Below are positions 15,907 to 25,108 of a stretch of 27,736 nucleotides of DNA, piece after piece. The notes under the pieces were generated by a model. It was not told the origin of the DNA. It saw only the letters and a list, made by a program, of their open reading frames with translations, and did not search any database. The position numbers and the translations under genes were made by a program. This stretch comes from JAZOTK01 sp045534775 (GTDB lineage: Bacteria; Bacillota; Clostridia; RUG12999): assembly GCA_045534775.1 (NCBI GenBank), contig JAZSKI010000032.1, forward strand, positions 1 to 27,736. The letters are read 5' to 3'. How positions within the stretch are numbered: position 1 is the stretch's first letter; the number at the start of each line of letters is the position of its first letter.

Positions 15907-16970
15907 TATTTGCCACCTCCAATAATTTTTTCAATCTCACCGCAGATTTCAGCAGGAGAAGGAACAACGCCACCGTTACGGCCATAGAAGTAAACAGGTT
16001 TTTCACCGTTTACCGCAAGGCGAACATCCTCAACCATCTGACCCTGGCTCATTTCAACTGCCAGGAATGCTTTTGCGGTTTTTGCAGCATCGCTGATTGC
16101 TTTTTCGGGGAAAGGCCAAAGAGTAATAGGACGGATAACGCCAACTTTAACGCCTTTGTCACGCATATTCTGCATGGCAGTTTTTGCAATACGGGCTGTT
16201 ACGCCGTAGGCTACAAGTACAATATCTGCATCCTCAATGCCAAAGGTTTCAACCTTAACCTCGTTTTGTTTTATGATTTCATAGCGTGCGGCACGTTCGT
16301 TATTGATTTTTTCAAGCTCAGAGGGTTCAATATAAAGTGAATTTACAATATTACGTTTACGCTCAAGCTTTGTGCCTGTAGTTGCCCAGTTTTTTTCGGG
16401 AACCTGACGTCTTGTGATATTTTCAAAGCTTACGGGCTCCATCATCTGACCAAGCATACCGTCACCCATAATCATAACGGGAGTTCTGTAAATATCGGCA
16501 ATATCAAAGGCTTCACCTGTAAGAGAAACCATTTCCTGTACCGATGAAGGAGCAAGAACAACCAGGTGATAATCACCGTGACCGGCGCCTTTTGTTGCCT
16601 GGAAATAGTCAGACTGTGCGGGCTGAATACCGCCGAGGCCGGGACCGCCGCGAACTATATTTACAATAACGCAGGGTAAATCCGCACCTGCTATGTAAGA
16701 AATACCTTCGGATTTCAAGCTGATACCGGGGCTGGAGGATGAGGTCATAACTCTTGCACCTGCACCTGCCGCACCGTATACCATATTGATAGCTGCAACT
16801 TCACTTTCAGCCTGCATAAATAATCCGCCAACCTTTGGCATCTTCTTTGCCATATATGCCGCAACCTCTGCCTGCGTTGTGATGGGATAACCGAAGAATA
16901 AACGACAGCCTGCCTGCATAGCAGCTTCTGCCATAGCTTCGTTTCCCTTCATTAAAACTTTCTCTGCCAC
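15906..16970 (-). CDS. vorB: 2-oxoacid:ferredoxin oxidoreductase, alpha subunit (VOR type)
   Basis: The 354-residue subunit begins AEKVLMKGNEAMAEAAMQAG and contains the motifs FGYPITTQAEV, MQAESEVAAINMVYGAA, MTSSSSPGISLKSEGISY and GGPGLGGIQPAQSDYFQ. It closely resembles proteins usually annotated 3-methyl-2-oxobutanoate dehydrogenase VorB. The preferred substrate may be branched-chain 2-oxoacids or 2-oxoglutarate, and sequence alone does not settle this. The start is GTG 16970, with AGGAGG 7 nt upstream; the longer in-frame ATG at 17000 would lie inside the end of the ferredoxin gene and lacks a ribosome binding site. Confidence 0.93.
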   Translation of the reverse strand: MAEKVLMKGNEAMAEAAMQAGCRLFFGYPITTQAEVAAYMAKKMPKVGGLFMQAESEVAAINMVYGAAGAGARVMTSSSSPGISLKSEGISYIAGADLPCVIVNIVRGGPGLGGIQPAQSDYFQATKGAGHGDYHLVVLAPSSVQEMVSLTGEAFDIADIYRTPVMIMGDGMLGQMMEPVSFENITRRQVPEKNWATTGTKLERKRNIVNSLYIEPSELEKINNERAARYEIIKQNEVKVETFGIEDADIVLVAYGVTARIAKTAMQNMRDKGVKVGVIRPITLWPFPEKAISDAAKTAKAFLAVEMSQGQMVEDVRLAVNGEKPVYFYGRNGGVVPSPAEICGEIEKIIGGGK

Positions 16971-16983
16971 AATAATTCCTCCT

Positions 16984-17187
16984 TTATCTTTCAACCTCAA
17001 TTACACAATCGGGACACATAAGTGCACACGAAGCACAACCGATACAGGCTTCCTGTTCGGTAACGGTTGCAGGCTTAAAGCCTTTGCCGTTAATTGTGTC
17101 TGAAAAGTGTATGATTTTTTTCGGACAAGCGGTAATACAAAGTCCGCAGCCCTTACATCTTTCAATGTTAAATGTAACCTTTGCCAT
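16984..17187 (-). CDS. vorD: 2x[4Fe-4S] ferredoxin-type delta subunit of the oxidoreductase
   Basis: The 67-residue protein has two classical cluster motifs: Cys11, 14, 17, 21 (CKGCGLCITACP) and Cys48, 51, 54, 58 (CIGCASCALMCP). It passes electrons from the TPP centre to external ferredoxin. The ATG at 17187 follows AAAGGA with 7-nt spacing; an upstream in-frame ATG at 17196 is too close to that site. It is the first of the four oxidoreductase genes and follows the P-loop ATPase gene by 18 nt. Confidence 0.94.
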   Translation of the reverse strand: MAKVTFNIERCKGCGLCITACPKKIIHFSDTINGKGFKPATVTEQEACIGCASCALMCPDCVIEVER

Positions 17188-17205
17188 ATATATCATTCCT
17201 TTCTT

Positions 17206-17856
17206 TTACCATTTTTTCAGTCTGATTTCCATAGGAAACAGTTTGTTTTTATATCCTGACAGCTCCGGGGTCAAATAGCTTGCTACACTTATAAATTTTA
17301 CACCAACGTCCAGCATTTCTGCCGCTTTATCAACAGTATCTATGCTGTTTAAAACAGTTTGTGCTGTTGTCTCAACGGACAAATTAGTGTTATTTACAAG
17401 TCCCGTAAACCTAAGCCTTGACGCTGTCTCAATATCTTTAAGACCCTGCACTATTTCATCGGCTGTGGAGGTGAGAGGTCTGCGAGTGTTTACAACGCCC
17501 AGCATATCGTAGGGCTGAGATTTAAAATACTCGTTGTAACGACCGAGTGCGATAGCACCGTCATCATTACCGCCTACATCAAATATTACATAACCCTCAA
17601 ACTCAAAAGCCGAAAAAATTTCACTTGTCAGCGTGGGAACATCAACGTTTGTATTTGCGTAAGGGGGAAGTATAACTCTTATTCCTACATCCGTCAGAGC
17701 TTTTACATCATCAGCTGTACGGAAATAAGGATTTACAATATCAAGGTCGATTATTGTTACGGGATTTCCTTCATTTCGCAGTCTATAAGCGAGGTTTAAA
17801 GAAAATTCAGTTTTTCCGCTACCGTAGTGACCTGTTACAACAATCCTTTTATGCAA
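17206..17856 (-). CDS. P-loop ATPase (MinD/ParA/CobQ-like superfamily) heading the vor operon
   Basis: The 216-residue protein has Walker A GHYGSGKT at 9-16, then IIDLDIVNPYFRTADD and a Walker B-like YVIFDVGGNDDGA. The deviant-Walker lysine of true MinD/ParA (KGGxGKT) is missing, and no CxxC of the NBP35/ApbC iron-sulfur carriers is seen. The function is unknown. Its position as first gene of the vor transcript suggests an assembly or regulatory role for the enzyme, which is inference. The TTG at 17856 is preferred because GAGGTG lies 6 nt upstream; the GTG at 17865 overlaps that site. Confidence 0.8.
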   Translation of the reverse strand: MHKRIVVTGHYGSGKTEFSLNLAYRLRNEGNPVTIIDLDIVNPYFRTADDVKALTDVGIRVILPPYANTNVDVPTLTSEIFSAFEFEGYVIFDVGGNDDGAIALGRYNEYFKSQPYDMLGVVNTRRPLTSTADEIVQGLKDIETASRLRFTGLVNNTNLSVETTAQTVLNSIDTVDKAAEMLDVGVKFISVASYLTPELSGYKNKLFPMEIRLKKW

Positions 17857-17896
17857 AAACAACACCTCTTTACACTAAATTTATCACCATTAATAT

Positions 17897-17925
17897 ATTA
17901 TATCACAACTTTCGACAATTTTAAA
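17897..17925 (-). promoter_or_regulatory. Promoter of the P-loop ATPase-vor operon
   Basis: On the minus strand there is TTTAAA (17920-17925), 17 nt, then a perfect TATAAT (17897-17902) preceded by TGA, which makes an extended -10. It lies about 40 nt upstream of the ATPase start. Confidence 0.65.
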
Positions 17926-17956
17926 TAATGTTTTTATGGTTTTTTATGAGAAAAAA

Positions 17957-20119
17957 TTAATGTTTTTTGCTTTGCGCCGCGTTTTTAAGAGCAAGCTCAA
18001 AGGGACTGACCTCATCAGAAAAGGAAGAATTCATATATTTTTTCATATCCTGACGCGACACCTTACCCGAAGAAGAATTTTTTGATTTTTCGTGGAATGA
18101 GCTTTGTTTTTCTCTGAATCCGCAGGTACAAATATATTTTTTGTTATTGCCTTCACCGTATAAATCCATTTTTTTATGGCAGTTGGGGCATCTCGCATTG
18201 GTTTTTATACTCAAATTCTCGCGGTAGCCGCATTCGCGGTCACTGCACACAAGCATTTTTCCGCGTTTTCCGTTAACCTCCAAAAGATATTTGCCGCAAT
18301 GGGGGCAGGGGGTACGTGTCATATTATCGTGAACATAGCCTGCATCAATTGTCCTTACCTGATTTACTAATGAGGATGTGTATTTTTTTATATCTTCGAT
18401 AAAAAGGTCAGATTTTGCATTGCCTTTGCTTATTTTTTCAAGGATTTCCTCCCATTTTGCCGTCAGCTCCGGCTTTTTCAAATCATCCGGTACAAGAGAT
18501 ATAAGCTGAATACCCTTTGAAGTCGGATAAATATCCTTGCCGCTACGTTCAACATAGAAGGAGGAAAACAGCTTTTCAATAATATCAGCACGTGTAGCAG
18601 GCGTTCCGAGACCACTGCTTTGCTTGATAATTTCCTTCATTTTTTCATCCTTGATAAATTTAGACGGGTTTTCCATCGCAGAAAGCAGAGTAGCCTCCGT
18701 ATACCTTGCGGGAGGAGTTGTTTTGAGAGTTTTGATTTCTGATTTTATGCAGGGATAGCTGTCACCTTTTTTAATATCAGGCAGATTTTCGTCACCGTCC
18801 TCATCGTCTTCATCGGTAAAATTATATATTTCCTTCCAGCCTTTATTAATAACTTTAATTCCGTTTACCGTAAAGGTATTATCGCCTGAGCTTAATGTCA
18901 CCTTCATACTTTCGTATTCGTAGGGCGGATAGAAAACTGTTAAAAATCTTTTTACCACTAAATCAAAGATTCTGCGTTCTTCGGGAGAAAGTGCCGAAAG
19001 AACGGCAGGCTCTTCTGTCGGAATTATGGCGTGATGGTCGCTGACCCTGGCGTTATTTATGCAAACCGCCGCCATTTTTCGATTGTTCCGCAAAATATCA
19101 GCCGCAGATTTCATATATTCTCTCGTATTTACGGCTTTAACCCTGTCGGTTAAGGTCGGTACCACATCATCGGGAATATATCTTGAATCTGTACGAGGAT
19201 AGGTCAGAATCTTGTGATGCTCGTAAAGGCTTTGCATAAGAGACAGTGTTTGCTTTGCTGAATAACCGTAGATTTTATTCGCATCACGCTGTAGCTCTGT
19301 TAAATCATAGAGAAGGGGAGGAGCTTTCTTTTTAAGAGTTTTTTTCACATCAGAAACAGTAAATCGTCCACAGCTTTTTTGTATGGTCTCAGCTCTTTCA
19401 CGGTCAAAAACGGCAGACGTTCCTCTTTCGTCACAAAAGGTGGCTCTAAAGCCGCCTAAATCGGCTCTGACGGTATAATAATCCCTGGGAACAAATTTAC
19501 GTATTTCATTCTCGCGGTTTACGATAAGTGCGAGAGTAGGCGTCTGAACACGACCTGCCGATAGCTGTGCGTTAAATTTGCAGGTCAAAGCTCTCGTTAC
19601 ATTAAGACCCACGTACCAGTCGGCTTCGGCTCTTGCCTGAGCACTTTTATACAGATTTTCGTATTCCCTTCCGTCTTTTAAGTTTGCAAAGCCTTCGCGG
19701 ATGGCCTTGTCGGTCTGTGATGAAATCCAGAGTCTCTTTATGGGCTTTTTAACGCCCGTTTTTGCAATTATCCATCGTGCTACAAGCTCGCCCTCACGAC
19801 CGGCATCGGTGGCAATGACTACGGTCGAGACTTCCTTGGATTGAAGGAGTGAACGGACAACAGAAAATTGCTTTCCCGTCTGATTAATAATCTCTAAATC
19901 CATCTTTTCGGGAAGCATAGGCAGCGTTTCCATACTCCAGGTTTTATACTGATTACCGTAATGTTCAGGGTCGGCTAAGGTCACAAGATGACCCAGCGCC
20001 CAGGTTACGATATATTTTTCTCCGTGCAAAGCACCATCCGCAGATTTCCTGCAACCGAGAACTCTGGCTATTTCACGACCTACAGAAGGCTTTTCTGCAA
20101 GAACAAGTATTTTAGACAT
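17957..20119 (-). CDS. topB: DNA topoisomerase III
   Basis: The 720-residue type IA topoisomerase passes one strand through another and decatenates recombination intermediates, often with RecQ. The N-terminal Toprim has KILVLAEKPSVGREIARVLG and ATDAGREGELVAR. The catalytic Tyr307 lies in ILTYPRTDSRY. The C-terminal tail has two zinc-ribbon-like cysteine sets (CPHCGKY...CSDRECGY and CPNCHKK...CTCGF). The ATG at 20119 is preferred, with AGAGG 9 nt upstream inside the intergenic space; an earlier ATG at 20140 overlaps rmuC. It follows rmuC by 13 nt. Confidence 0.95.
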   Translation of the reverse strand: MSKILVLAEKPSVGREIARVLGCRKSADGALHGEKYIVTWALGHLVTLADPEHYGNQYKTWSMETLPMLPEKMDLEIINQTGKQFSVVRSLLQSKEVSTVVIATDAGREGELVARWIIAKTGVKKPIKRLWISSQTDKAIREGFANLKDGREYENLYKSAQARAEADWYVGLNVTRALTCKFNAQLSAGRVQTPTLALIVNRENEIRKFVPRDYYTVRADLGGFRATFCDERGTSAVFDRERAETIQKSCGRFTVSDVKKTLKKKAPPLLYDLTELQRDANKIYGYSAKQTLSLMQSLYEHHKILTYPRTDSRYIPDDVVPTLTDRVKAVNTREYMKSAADILRNNRKMAAVCINNARVSDHHAIIPTEEPAVLSALSPEERRIFDLVVKRFLTVFYPPYEYESMKVTLSSGDNTFTVNGIKVINKGWKEIYNFTDEDDEDGDENLPDIKKGDSYPCIKSEIKTLKTTPPARYTEATLLSAMENPSKFIKDEKMKEIIKQSSGLGTPATRADIIEKLFSSFYVERSGKDIYPTSKGIQLISLVPDDLKKPELTAKWEEILEKISKGNAKSDLFIEDIKKYTSSLVNQVRTIDAGYVHDNMTRTPCPHCGKYLLEVNGKRGKMLVCSDRECGYRENLSIKTNARCPNCHKKMDLYGEGNNKKYICTCGFREKQSSFHEKSKNSSSGKVSRQDMKKYMNSSFSDEVSPFELALKNAAQSKKH

Positions 20120-20132
20120 CTGATTATTCCTC

Positions 20133-21281
20133 TCATTCATCTTCGCTTATTTTTTCAAGCTGTGAAATAATTTTTCTGGTACGTACACCTACAAGCTTAT
20201 CCATATCACTGCCAAGCTGAGTGATTTTCTTTTGGGTACTGTCAAGAATCTCGGCAAATTTTGCAAACTCGGTCTTAACGCCACCAAGCACCTTCCATAC
20301 CTCTGAAGCACGCTTTTCAATGGTCAGGGTTTTGAAGCCCAACTGAAGACTTGAAAGAAGTGCCGCAAGGGTTGAAGGACCTGCAATCATAACCTTGTAG
20401 TCATTCCTTACAGTTTCAAAAAGACCTGTATTTCTTACCACCTCGGCATAAAGCCCTTCAACAGGCAGGAACATAATACCAAAATCGCAAGTTGCAGGCG
20501 GATAAATATATTTGTCGCATATATCCTTAGCAGATTTCTTTATGGCTGTCTCCAGCTCTTTGGTTGCGACTGTAACGCCTGCCATATCTCCCTTTTCATA
20601 AAAATCAAGAAGTCTGTTATAGGCTTCGAGAGGGAATTTGGCATCAATAGGAATATATACGGCACTGTCACCGCTGCCCGGAAGCTTTACGGCAAACTCT
20701 ACCACATCGCGGCTACCCGGTTTGGTGGCAACATTTTTTTCGTATTGCGAAGGGGTTAAAAGCTGTTCTATAATACCGCTTAACTGAAGCTCGCCTAAAA
20801 TACCTCTTGTTTTAACGCCCGACATAACCTTTTTTAAATCGCCGACACTGGAGGCGAGAGTCTGCATTTCGCCAAGTCCCTTATGTACCTGCTCAAGTCT
20901 GTCGCTGACATTTTTAAAGGAGGTCGAAAGCTGTGCTTCAAGGGTTTTCTGAAGCTTCTCATCTACGGTAGCTCTCATTTGTTCCAGGCTCTTTTCGTTG
21001 GAATCACGCATAGAGTTAAGCTTTAATTCCACCATATTCGTAAGCTTCATCAGCATATCACTGTTAGCTGTGGTTATGGCGGAAAGCCCCGTAGTTTGCG
21101 AGCTGGAAAAATTATCAAGTCTGTTTGTAAGGTTTGTTTCTAAAATTCCTATACGCTTTTCCTGCTCGTTGCGGTGAGCAGAAAACTCATCACGGATAAT
21201 TTTATCGGTATTTTGCGGTTTTCTCATAACAAGAATTATAATAACAACCGCAAGCAGTGCAATAATAACATATTCAAGCAT
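20133..21281 (-). CDS. rmuC: RmuC family DNA recombination protein
   Basis: The 382-residue protein has an N-terminal membrane anchor (MLEYVIIALLAVVIIILVM), a long coiled-coil region (about 30-150) and an RmuC domain with the motifs SGVKTRGILGELQLSGIIEQ, IPIDAKFPLEAY, CDFGIMFLPVEGLYAEV and MIAGPSTLAALLSSL. RmuC limits inversions at short inverted repeats and is thought to be a nuclease-like factor. The start at ATG 21281 follows AGGAGATG; the longer frame upstream has no ribosome binding site. Confidence 0.94.
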   Translation of the reverse strand: MLEYVIIALLAVVIIILVMRKPQNTDKIIRDEFSAHRNEQEKRIGILETNLTNRLDNFSSSQTTGLSAITTANSDMLMKLTNMVELKLNSMRDSNEKSLEQMRATVDEKLQKTLEAQLSTSFKNVSDRLEQVHKGLGEMQTLASSVGDLKKVMSGVKTRGILGELQLSGIIEQLLTPSQYEKNVATKPGSRDVVEFAVKLPGSGDSAVYIPIDAKFPLEAYNRLLDFYEKGDMAGVTVATKELETAIKKSAKDICDKYIYPPATCDFGIMFLPVEGLYAEVVRNTGLFETVRNDYKVMIAGPSTLAALLSSLQLGFKTLTIEKRASEVWKVLGGVKTEFAKFAEILDSTQKKITQLGSDMDKLVGVRTRKIISQLEKISEDE

Positions 21282-21312
21282 GTTTTCATCTCCTAAAATT
21301 ATTGATAAATTT

Positions 21313-21341
21313 ATTATACAATAAAACCGCAATTATTTCAA
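21313..21341 (-). promoter_or_regulatory. Promoter of rmuC-topB
   Basis: On the minus strand there is TTGAAA (21336-21341), exactly 17 nt, then TATAAT (21313-21318), a near-consensus vegetative promoter 31 nt before the rmuC start. It stands back to back with the recQ promoter. Confidence 0.75.
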
Positions 21342-21359
21342 GAGATTTTTAAAAAATAA

Positions 21360-21388
21360 TTGACAATGTACGCATTATAGTATAAAAT
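21360..21388 (+). promoter_or_regulatory. Promoter of recQ
   Basis: A perfect TTGACA (21360-21365), 17 nt, then TAAAAT (21383-21388). The -35 box is only 18 nt from that of the divergent rmuC promoter. Confidence 0.7.
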
Positions 21389-21411
21389 ATATACGTAAAG
21401 GATTGGTGAAA

Positions 21412-22971
21412 ATGGATAAGTACAGCATTTTAAATAATGTGTTCGGATATGATAAATACCGCAGCGGTCAGGAATTTTTTGTAGATACAATTTTAGAAGG
21501 CAGAGACGTTCTCGGGATTATGCCTACAGGTGCAGGGAAATCTGTTTGTTATCAGGTATCTGCTCTTATGATGGAAGGCATTACTCTTGTTATTTCTCCG
21601 CTGATTTCTCTAATGAAAGACCAGGTGTCGGCTCTGGTGCATTCAGATGTACGTGCGGCATATCTCAACAGCTCTCTGACGGAAAATCAGTATTCTAAAG
21701 CTCTGTACAATGCGGAAAAGGGAATGTATAAAATTATTTACGTTGCCCCCGAAAGACTTAATACACCGAGCTTTTTAAGATTAGCTAAAACTATAAAAAT
21801 TTCTATGGTAACGGTCGATGAAGCTCATTGCGTATCACAATGGGGTCAGGATTTTCGCCCCGGTTATCTTGAAATACCAAAGTTCATAAATGAGCTGGGT
21901 TACAGACCTGTAATCAGCGCTTTCACAGCAACTGCAACCACGAAGGTAAGAGATGATATAATAAGAAAACTCCAGCTTAAAAATCCAAGTATTAAGATAA
22001 CAGGCTTTGACAGACCAAATTTAACCTTTGAGGTAGCTTATCCCGATGACAAGGATGCCTATCTGCGGTATTTTATACGTTGCCACAAGGAAGCCGCAGG
22101 TATAGTTTATTGCAGTACCAGAAAAAATGTTGAAAATGTATATGAAATGCTGTCAGAATACGGCTACAGCGTGGGCAAATACCATGCAGGAATGAACATT
22201 GCCGACAGGAATAAGCATCAGGAGAATTTTTTATTTGACAGGATAAAAATCATAGTTGCCACTAACGCCTTCGGAATGGGAATAGATAAATCGGATGTTG
22301 CCTTTGTAATTCACTATAATTTGCCTGCCAGCATTGAAAATTACTATCAGGAGGCAGGTCGTGCGGGACGTGACGGCAATGACGCTAAATGTATATTGCT
22401 TTATAAAAAACAGGATTATCATATTCAGAAATTCTTAATTGACAAAGCCGAAAAACAACCCGAAATCACCGATGAAGAGTTTGAAGCTTTTAAAGAAAAT
22501 GAAAAGGAAAAACTCAAAAAAATGGTATTTTACTGTCGTTCAAAGGATTGTCTCAGGAACCGTATTTTAAATTATTTCGGCGAATTAACATCAGATGTCT
22601 GCGGTAAATGCAGCGTATGTACGGGAGCTATGGAGGAATCGTCAGATACAGCTGTTCCGGAGAAATTTTCTGAATTTGAAGAGGATACAAAGGCTGTTAA
22701 AAATTATAATAAAATCAAAAGCAGAGCAAAAAATATGATTGAAGATTTGGTTGAATTGCCTCTTTATACCGAGCTTAAAAAGCTGAGAAGCAGTATTTCC
22801 AAACAGGAAAATGTACCTGCCTTTGTAGTCTTTTCCGATATGACTCTGAAGGATATGTGCAGGAAGTTACCGCGAAGCGAGGAGGAGTTTTTGACGGTCG
22901 AAGGAGTAGGACAGGCAAAGCTGAAAAAGTACGGCAAGGACTTTATAAGAGTCATAAGACAATTTTCATAA
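21412..22971 (+). CDS. recQ: RecQ-type ATP-dependent DNA helicase lacking the winged-helix domain
   Basis: The 519-residue 3'-5' helicase has Walker A MPTGAGKS (37-44), DEAH (136-139), FTATAT, and QEAGRAGRDG as motif VI. A zinc-binding set follows (Cys375, Cys380, Cys397, Cys400, with Cys403 nearby), then only about 48 residues, then an HRDC-like domain (from about residue 452; FLTVEGVGQAKLKKYG). The roughly 115-residue winged-helix part of the RQC region found in E. coli RecQ (609 residues) is not present. The start is ATG 21412 behind AAAGGA. It is divergent from rmuC-topB. Confidence 0.93.
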   Translation: MDKYSILNNVFGYDKYRSGQEFFVDTILEGRDVLGIMPTGAGKSVCYQVSALMMEGITLVISPLISLMKDQVSALVHSDVRAAYLNSSLTENQYSKALYNAEKGMYKIIYVAPERLNTPSFLRLAKTIKISMVTVDEAHCVSQWGQDFRPGYLEIPKFINELGYRPVISAFTATATTKVRDDIIRKLQLKNPSIKITGFDRPNLTFEVAYPDDKDAYLRYFIRCHKEAAGIVYCSTRKNVENVYEMLSEYGYSVGKYHAGMNIADRNKHQENFLFDRIKIIVATNAFGMGIDKSDVAFVIHYNLPASIENYYQEAGRAGRDGNDAKCILLYKKQDYHIQKFLIDKAEKQPEITDEEFEAFKENEKEKLKKMVFYCRSKDCLRNRILNYFGELTSDVCGKCSVCTGAMEESSDTAVPEKFSEFEEDTKAVKNYNKIKSRAKNMIEDLVELPLYTELKKLRSSISKQENVPAFVVFSDMTLKDMCRKLPRSEEEFLTVEGVGQAKLKKYGKDFIRVIRQFS

Positions 22972-23055
22972 GTGGTTTTCATAGGTGAAATTGCCTATAT
23001 ATTTCAATAAAAAAGGTTAAAAATTTGTCAATGTATATGAATTATATTTAAGTAC

Positions 23056-23084
23056 TTGAAAAATTTTCATTTTTGATATACAAT
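23056..23084 (+). promoter_or_regulatory. Promoter of the glycolytic operon
   Basis: TTGAAA (23056-23061), 17 nt, then TACAAT (23079-23084), 44 nt before the pgk start codon. The surrounding 157-nt gap after recQ is very AT-rich and holds no other gene; I see no strong recQ terminator in it. Confidence 0.65.
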
Positions 23085-23128
23085 ATATAAGGTTAGAAAA
23101 ATTTATTAAATAAAAGAGGTGCTTTAAA

Positions 23129-24316
23129 ATGTTAAACAAAAAAACTGTTGAGGACATTGCAGTAGCAGGCAAGAAGGTTTTAGTAAGATGCGACTTTAAC
23201 GTTCCCATGGACGCTGAAGGTAAAATTACTGATGAAAATCGTATTGTAGGAGCTCTCCCAACAATTAAGTACTTAATTGAAAACGGCGCTAAGGTTATTC
23301 TTTGCTCACACATGGGCAGACCTAAGGGTGAGTTTAATATGAAATACAGTCTTGCTCCTGTAGCTAAGAGATTATCTGAGCTTTTAGGCAAAGAGGTTGC
23401 TATGGCTGAGGACGTTATAGGCGACAGCGCAAAGGCACTTGCGGCAAACTTAGGTGAAGGCGATGTAATGCTTCTTGAAAACGTACGTTTCCACAGTGAA
23501 GAAGAAAAGAATGACCCCGGTTTTGCAAAGGCACTTGCTGATTTTGCAGAAATATTCGTAAATGATGCTTTCGGTACAGCTCACAGAGCACATGCTTCCA
23601 CTGCAGGTGTAGCTGATTATCTTCCCGCTGTATCAGGCTATCTTATCCGGAAGGAAATTGATTTCCTCGGTAATGCGGTATCCAATCCGAAAAGACCCTT
23701 CCTTGCTATCCTCGGCGGTGCTAAGGTTAAAGATAAAATCGGCGTAATCAATGCGTTACTTGATAAATGTGATACAATCATCATCGGTGGCGGTATGGCT
23801 TATACTTTTGCAAAGGCTATGGGCGGTAATATCGGTAAATCCCTTTGCGATGATGAAAGACTTGACTATTGCCGTGATATTATGGCGAAGGCTAAGGAAA
23901 AAGGAATTAAACTACTGCTTCCCGTTACCAATGTAGCGGCTGATGATTTCAGCAACGATGCTAACCGTCAGGTTGTATCTGTAATGGATATTCCCGAAGG
24001 CTGGGAAGGTATGGATATTGCTGATGAAACCATCGACCTGTTTAAAGAAAGCATCCTTGAAGCAAAAACAATCGTTTGGAACGGTCCTATGGGTTGTTTT
24101 GAAATGCCTAATTTCGCAAAAGGTACAATTGCCGTAGCAAAATTAGTTGCTGAAGCTGATGCAACAACAATTATCGGCGGCGGCGACAGTGCGGCTGCTG
24201 TTGAACAGCTGGGCTTTGCTGATAAGATGAGCCACATTTCCACAGGCGGCGGTGCAAGCCTTGAGTTCCTTGAAGGTCTTGAGCTTCCCGGTATCGCTTG
24301 CTTACAGGATAAATAA
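23129..24316 (+). CDS. pgk: Phosphoglycerate kinase
   Basis: The 395-residue cytoplasmic enzyme makes ATP from 1,3-bisphosphoglycerate. The motifs RCDFNVPMD, SHMGRPKG, GGAKVKDKIGVI, WNGPMGCFE and IIGGGDSAAAV cover both substrate lobes and the nucleotide loop. Length is normal for the family. GAGGTG precedes the ATG. It is the first gene of the pgk-tpiA-gpmI-eno run, and gap is not adjacent in this window. Confidence 0.98.
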   Translation: MLNKKTVEDIAVAGKKVLVRCDFNVPMDAEGKITDENRIVGALPTIKYLIENGAKVILCSHMGRPKGEFNMKYSLAPVAKRLSELLGKEVAMAEDVIGDSAKALAANLGEGDVMLLENVRFHSEEEKNDPGFAKALADFAEIFVNDAFGTAHRAHASTAGVADYLPAVSGYLIRKEIDFLGNAVSNPKRPFLAILGGAKVKDKIGVINALLDKCDTIIIGGGMAYTFAKAMGGNIGKSLCDDERLDYCRDIMAKAKEKGIKLLLPVTNVAADDFSNDANRQVVSVMDIPEGWEGMDIADETIDLFKESILEAKTIVWNGPMGCFEMPNFAKGTIAVAKLVAEADATTIIGGGDSAAAVEQLGFADKMSHISTGGGASLEFLEGLELPGIACLQDK

Positions 24317-24339
24317 TTGATTGATTGGAGATAAAGAAA

Positions 24340-25092
24340 ATGAGAACAAAAGTTATTGCAGGAAACTGGAAAATGAATAACACTCCCGCTGAAGGAAAAG
24401 CGTTAATTGAAGGTATTAAAGCTGCTGCTGATAAAGCAACAGCAGAGGTTGTTGTTTGTACACCCTTCGTTGCACTTCCTACAGCTGTTGAAGCTGCAAA
24501 CGGCAGTAAAATCGGTGTAGGCGCACAGAATATGTATTTTGAAGACAAGGGTGCTTTTACAGGCGAGGTGTCTGCTGATATGCTTAATGCTGTAGGCGTA
24601 AAGTATGTTGTTATCGGTCACTCTGAAAGAAGAGAATATTTTGCAGAAACAGATGCAACAGTTAATAAAAAGACAATCAAAGCACTTGAAAAGGGTATTA
24701 CACCTATAGTATGCTGCGGCGAAACTCTCACACAGCGTGAAGATGGCATTACCTTTGATTGGATTGCAATGCAGATTAAGCTTGCTATGAAGGATATTTC
24801 TGCAGATGATGCAAAGAAGGTTATTATTGCTTACGAGCCTATCTGGGCAATAGGTACAGGTAAAACAGCTACAGATGAGCAGGCAAACGAAGTTTGTGCA
24901 GCTATCCGCTCAGTGCTTGCTGAAATATACTCCAAGGAAACCGCTGAAGAAATCCGTATTCTTTACGGCGGCAGTATGAATGCTAAAAATGCAGCAGGAC
25001 TTCTTGCAATGTCTGATATTGACGGCGGTCTTATCGGCGGTGCAAGCCTTAAGGCTGAGGATTTCAGCACAATAATTAATTTTGCAGGTTAA
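24340..25092 (+). CDS. tpiA: Triosephosphate isomerase
   Basis: The 250-residue TIM barrel interconverts dihydroxyacetone phosphate and glyceraldehyde 3-phosphate. Catalytic Lys11 lies in GNWKMN, His in VIGHSERR and Glu in AYEPIWAIGTGKTA; the phosphate loop LYGGSMN and GLIGGASL are present. The ATG at 24340 follows GGAG. An in-frame TTG at 24325 overlaps that site and is rejected. It is 23 nt after pgk. Confidence 0.98.
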   Translation: MRTKVIAGNWKMNNTPAEGKALIEGIKAAADKATAEVVVCTPFVALPTAVEAANGSKIGVGAQNMYFEDKGAFTGEVSADMLNAVGVKYVVIGHSERREYFAETDATVNKKTIKALEKGITPIVCCGETLTQREDGITFDWIAMQIKLAMKDISADDAKKVIIAYEPIWAIGTGKTATDEQANEVCAAIRSVLAEIYSKETAEEIRILYGGSMNAKNAAGLLAMSDIDGGLIGGASLKAEDFSTIINFAG

Positions 25093-25108
25093 TTTAAACC
25101 ATACTGGC

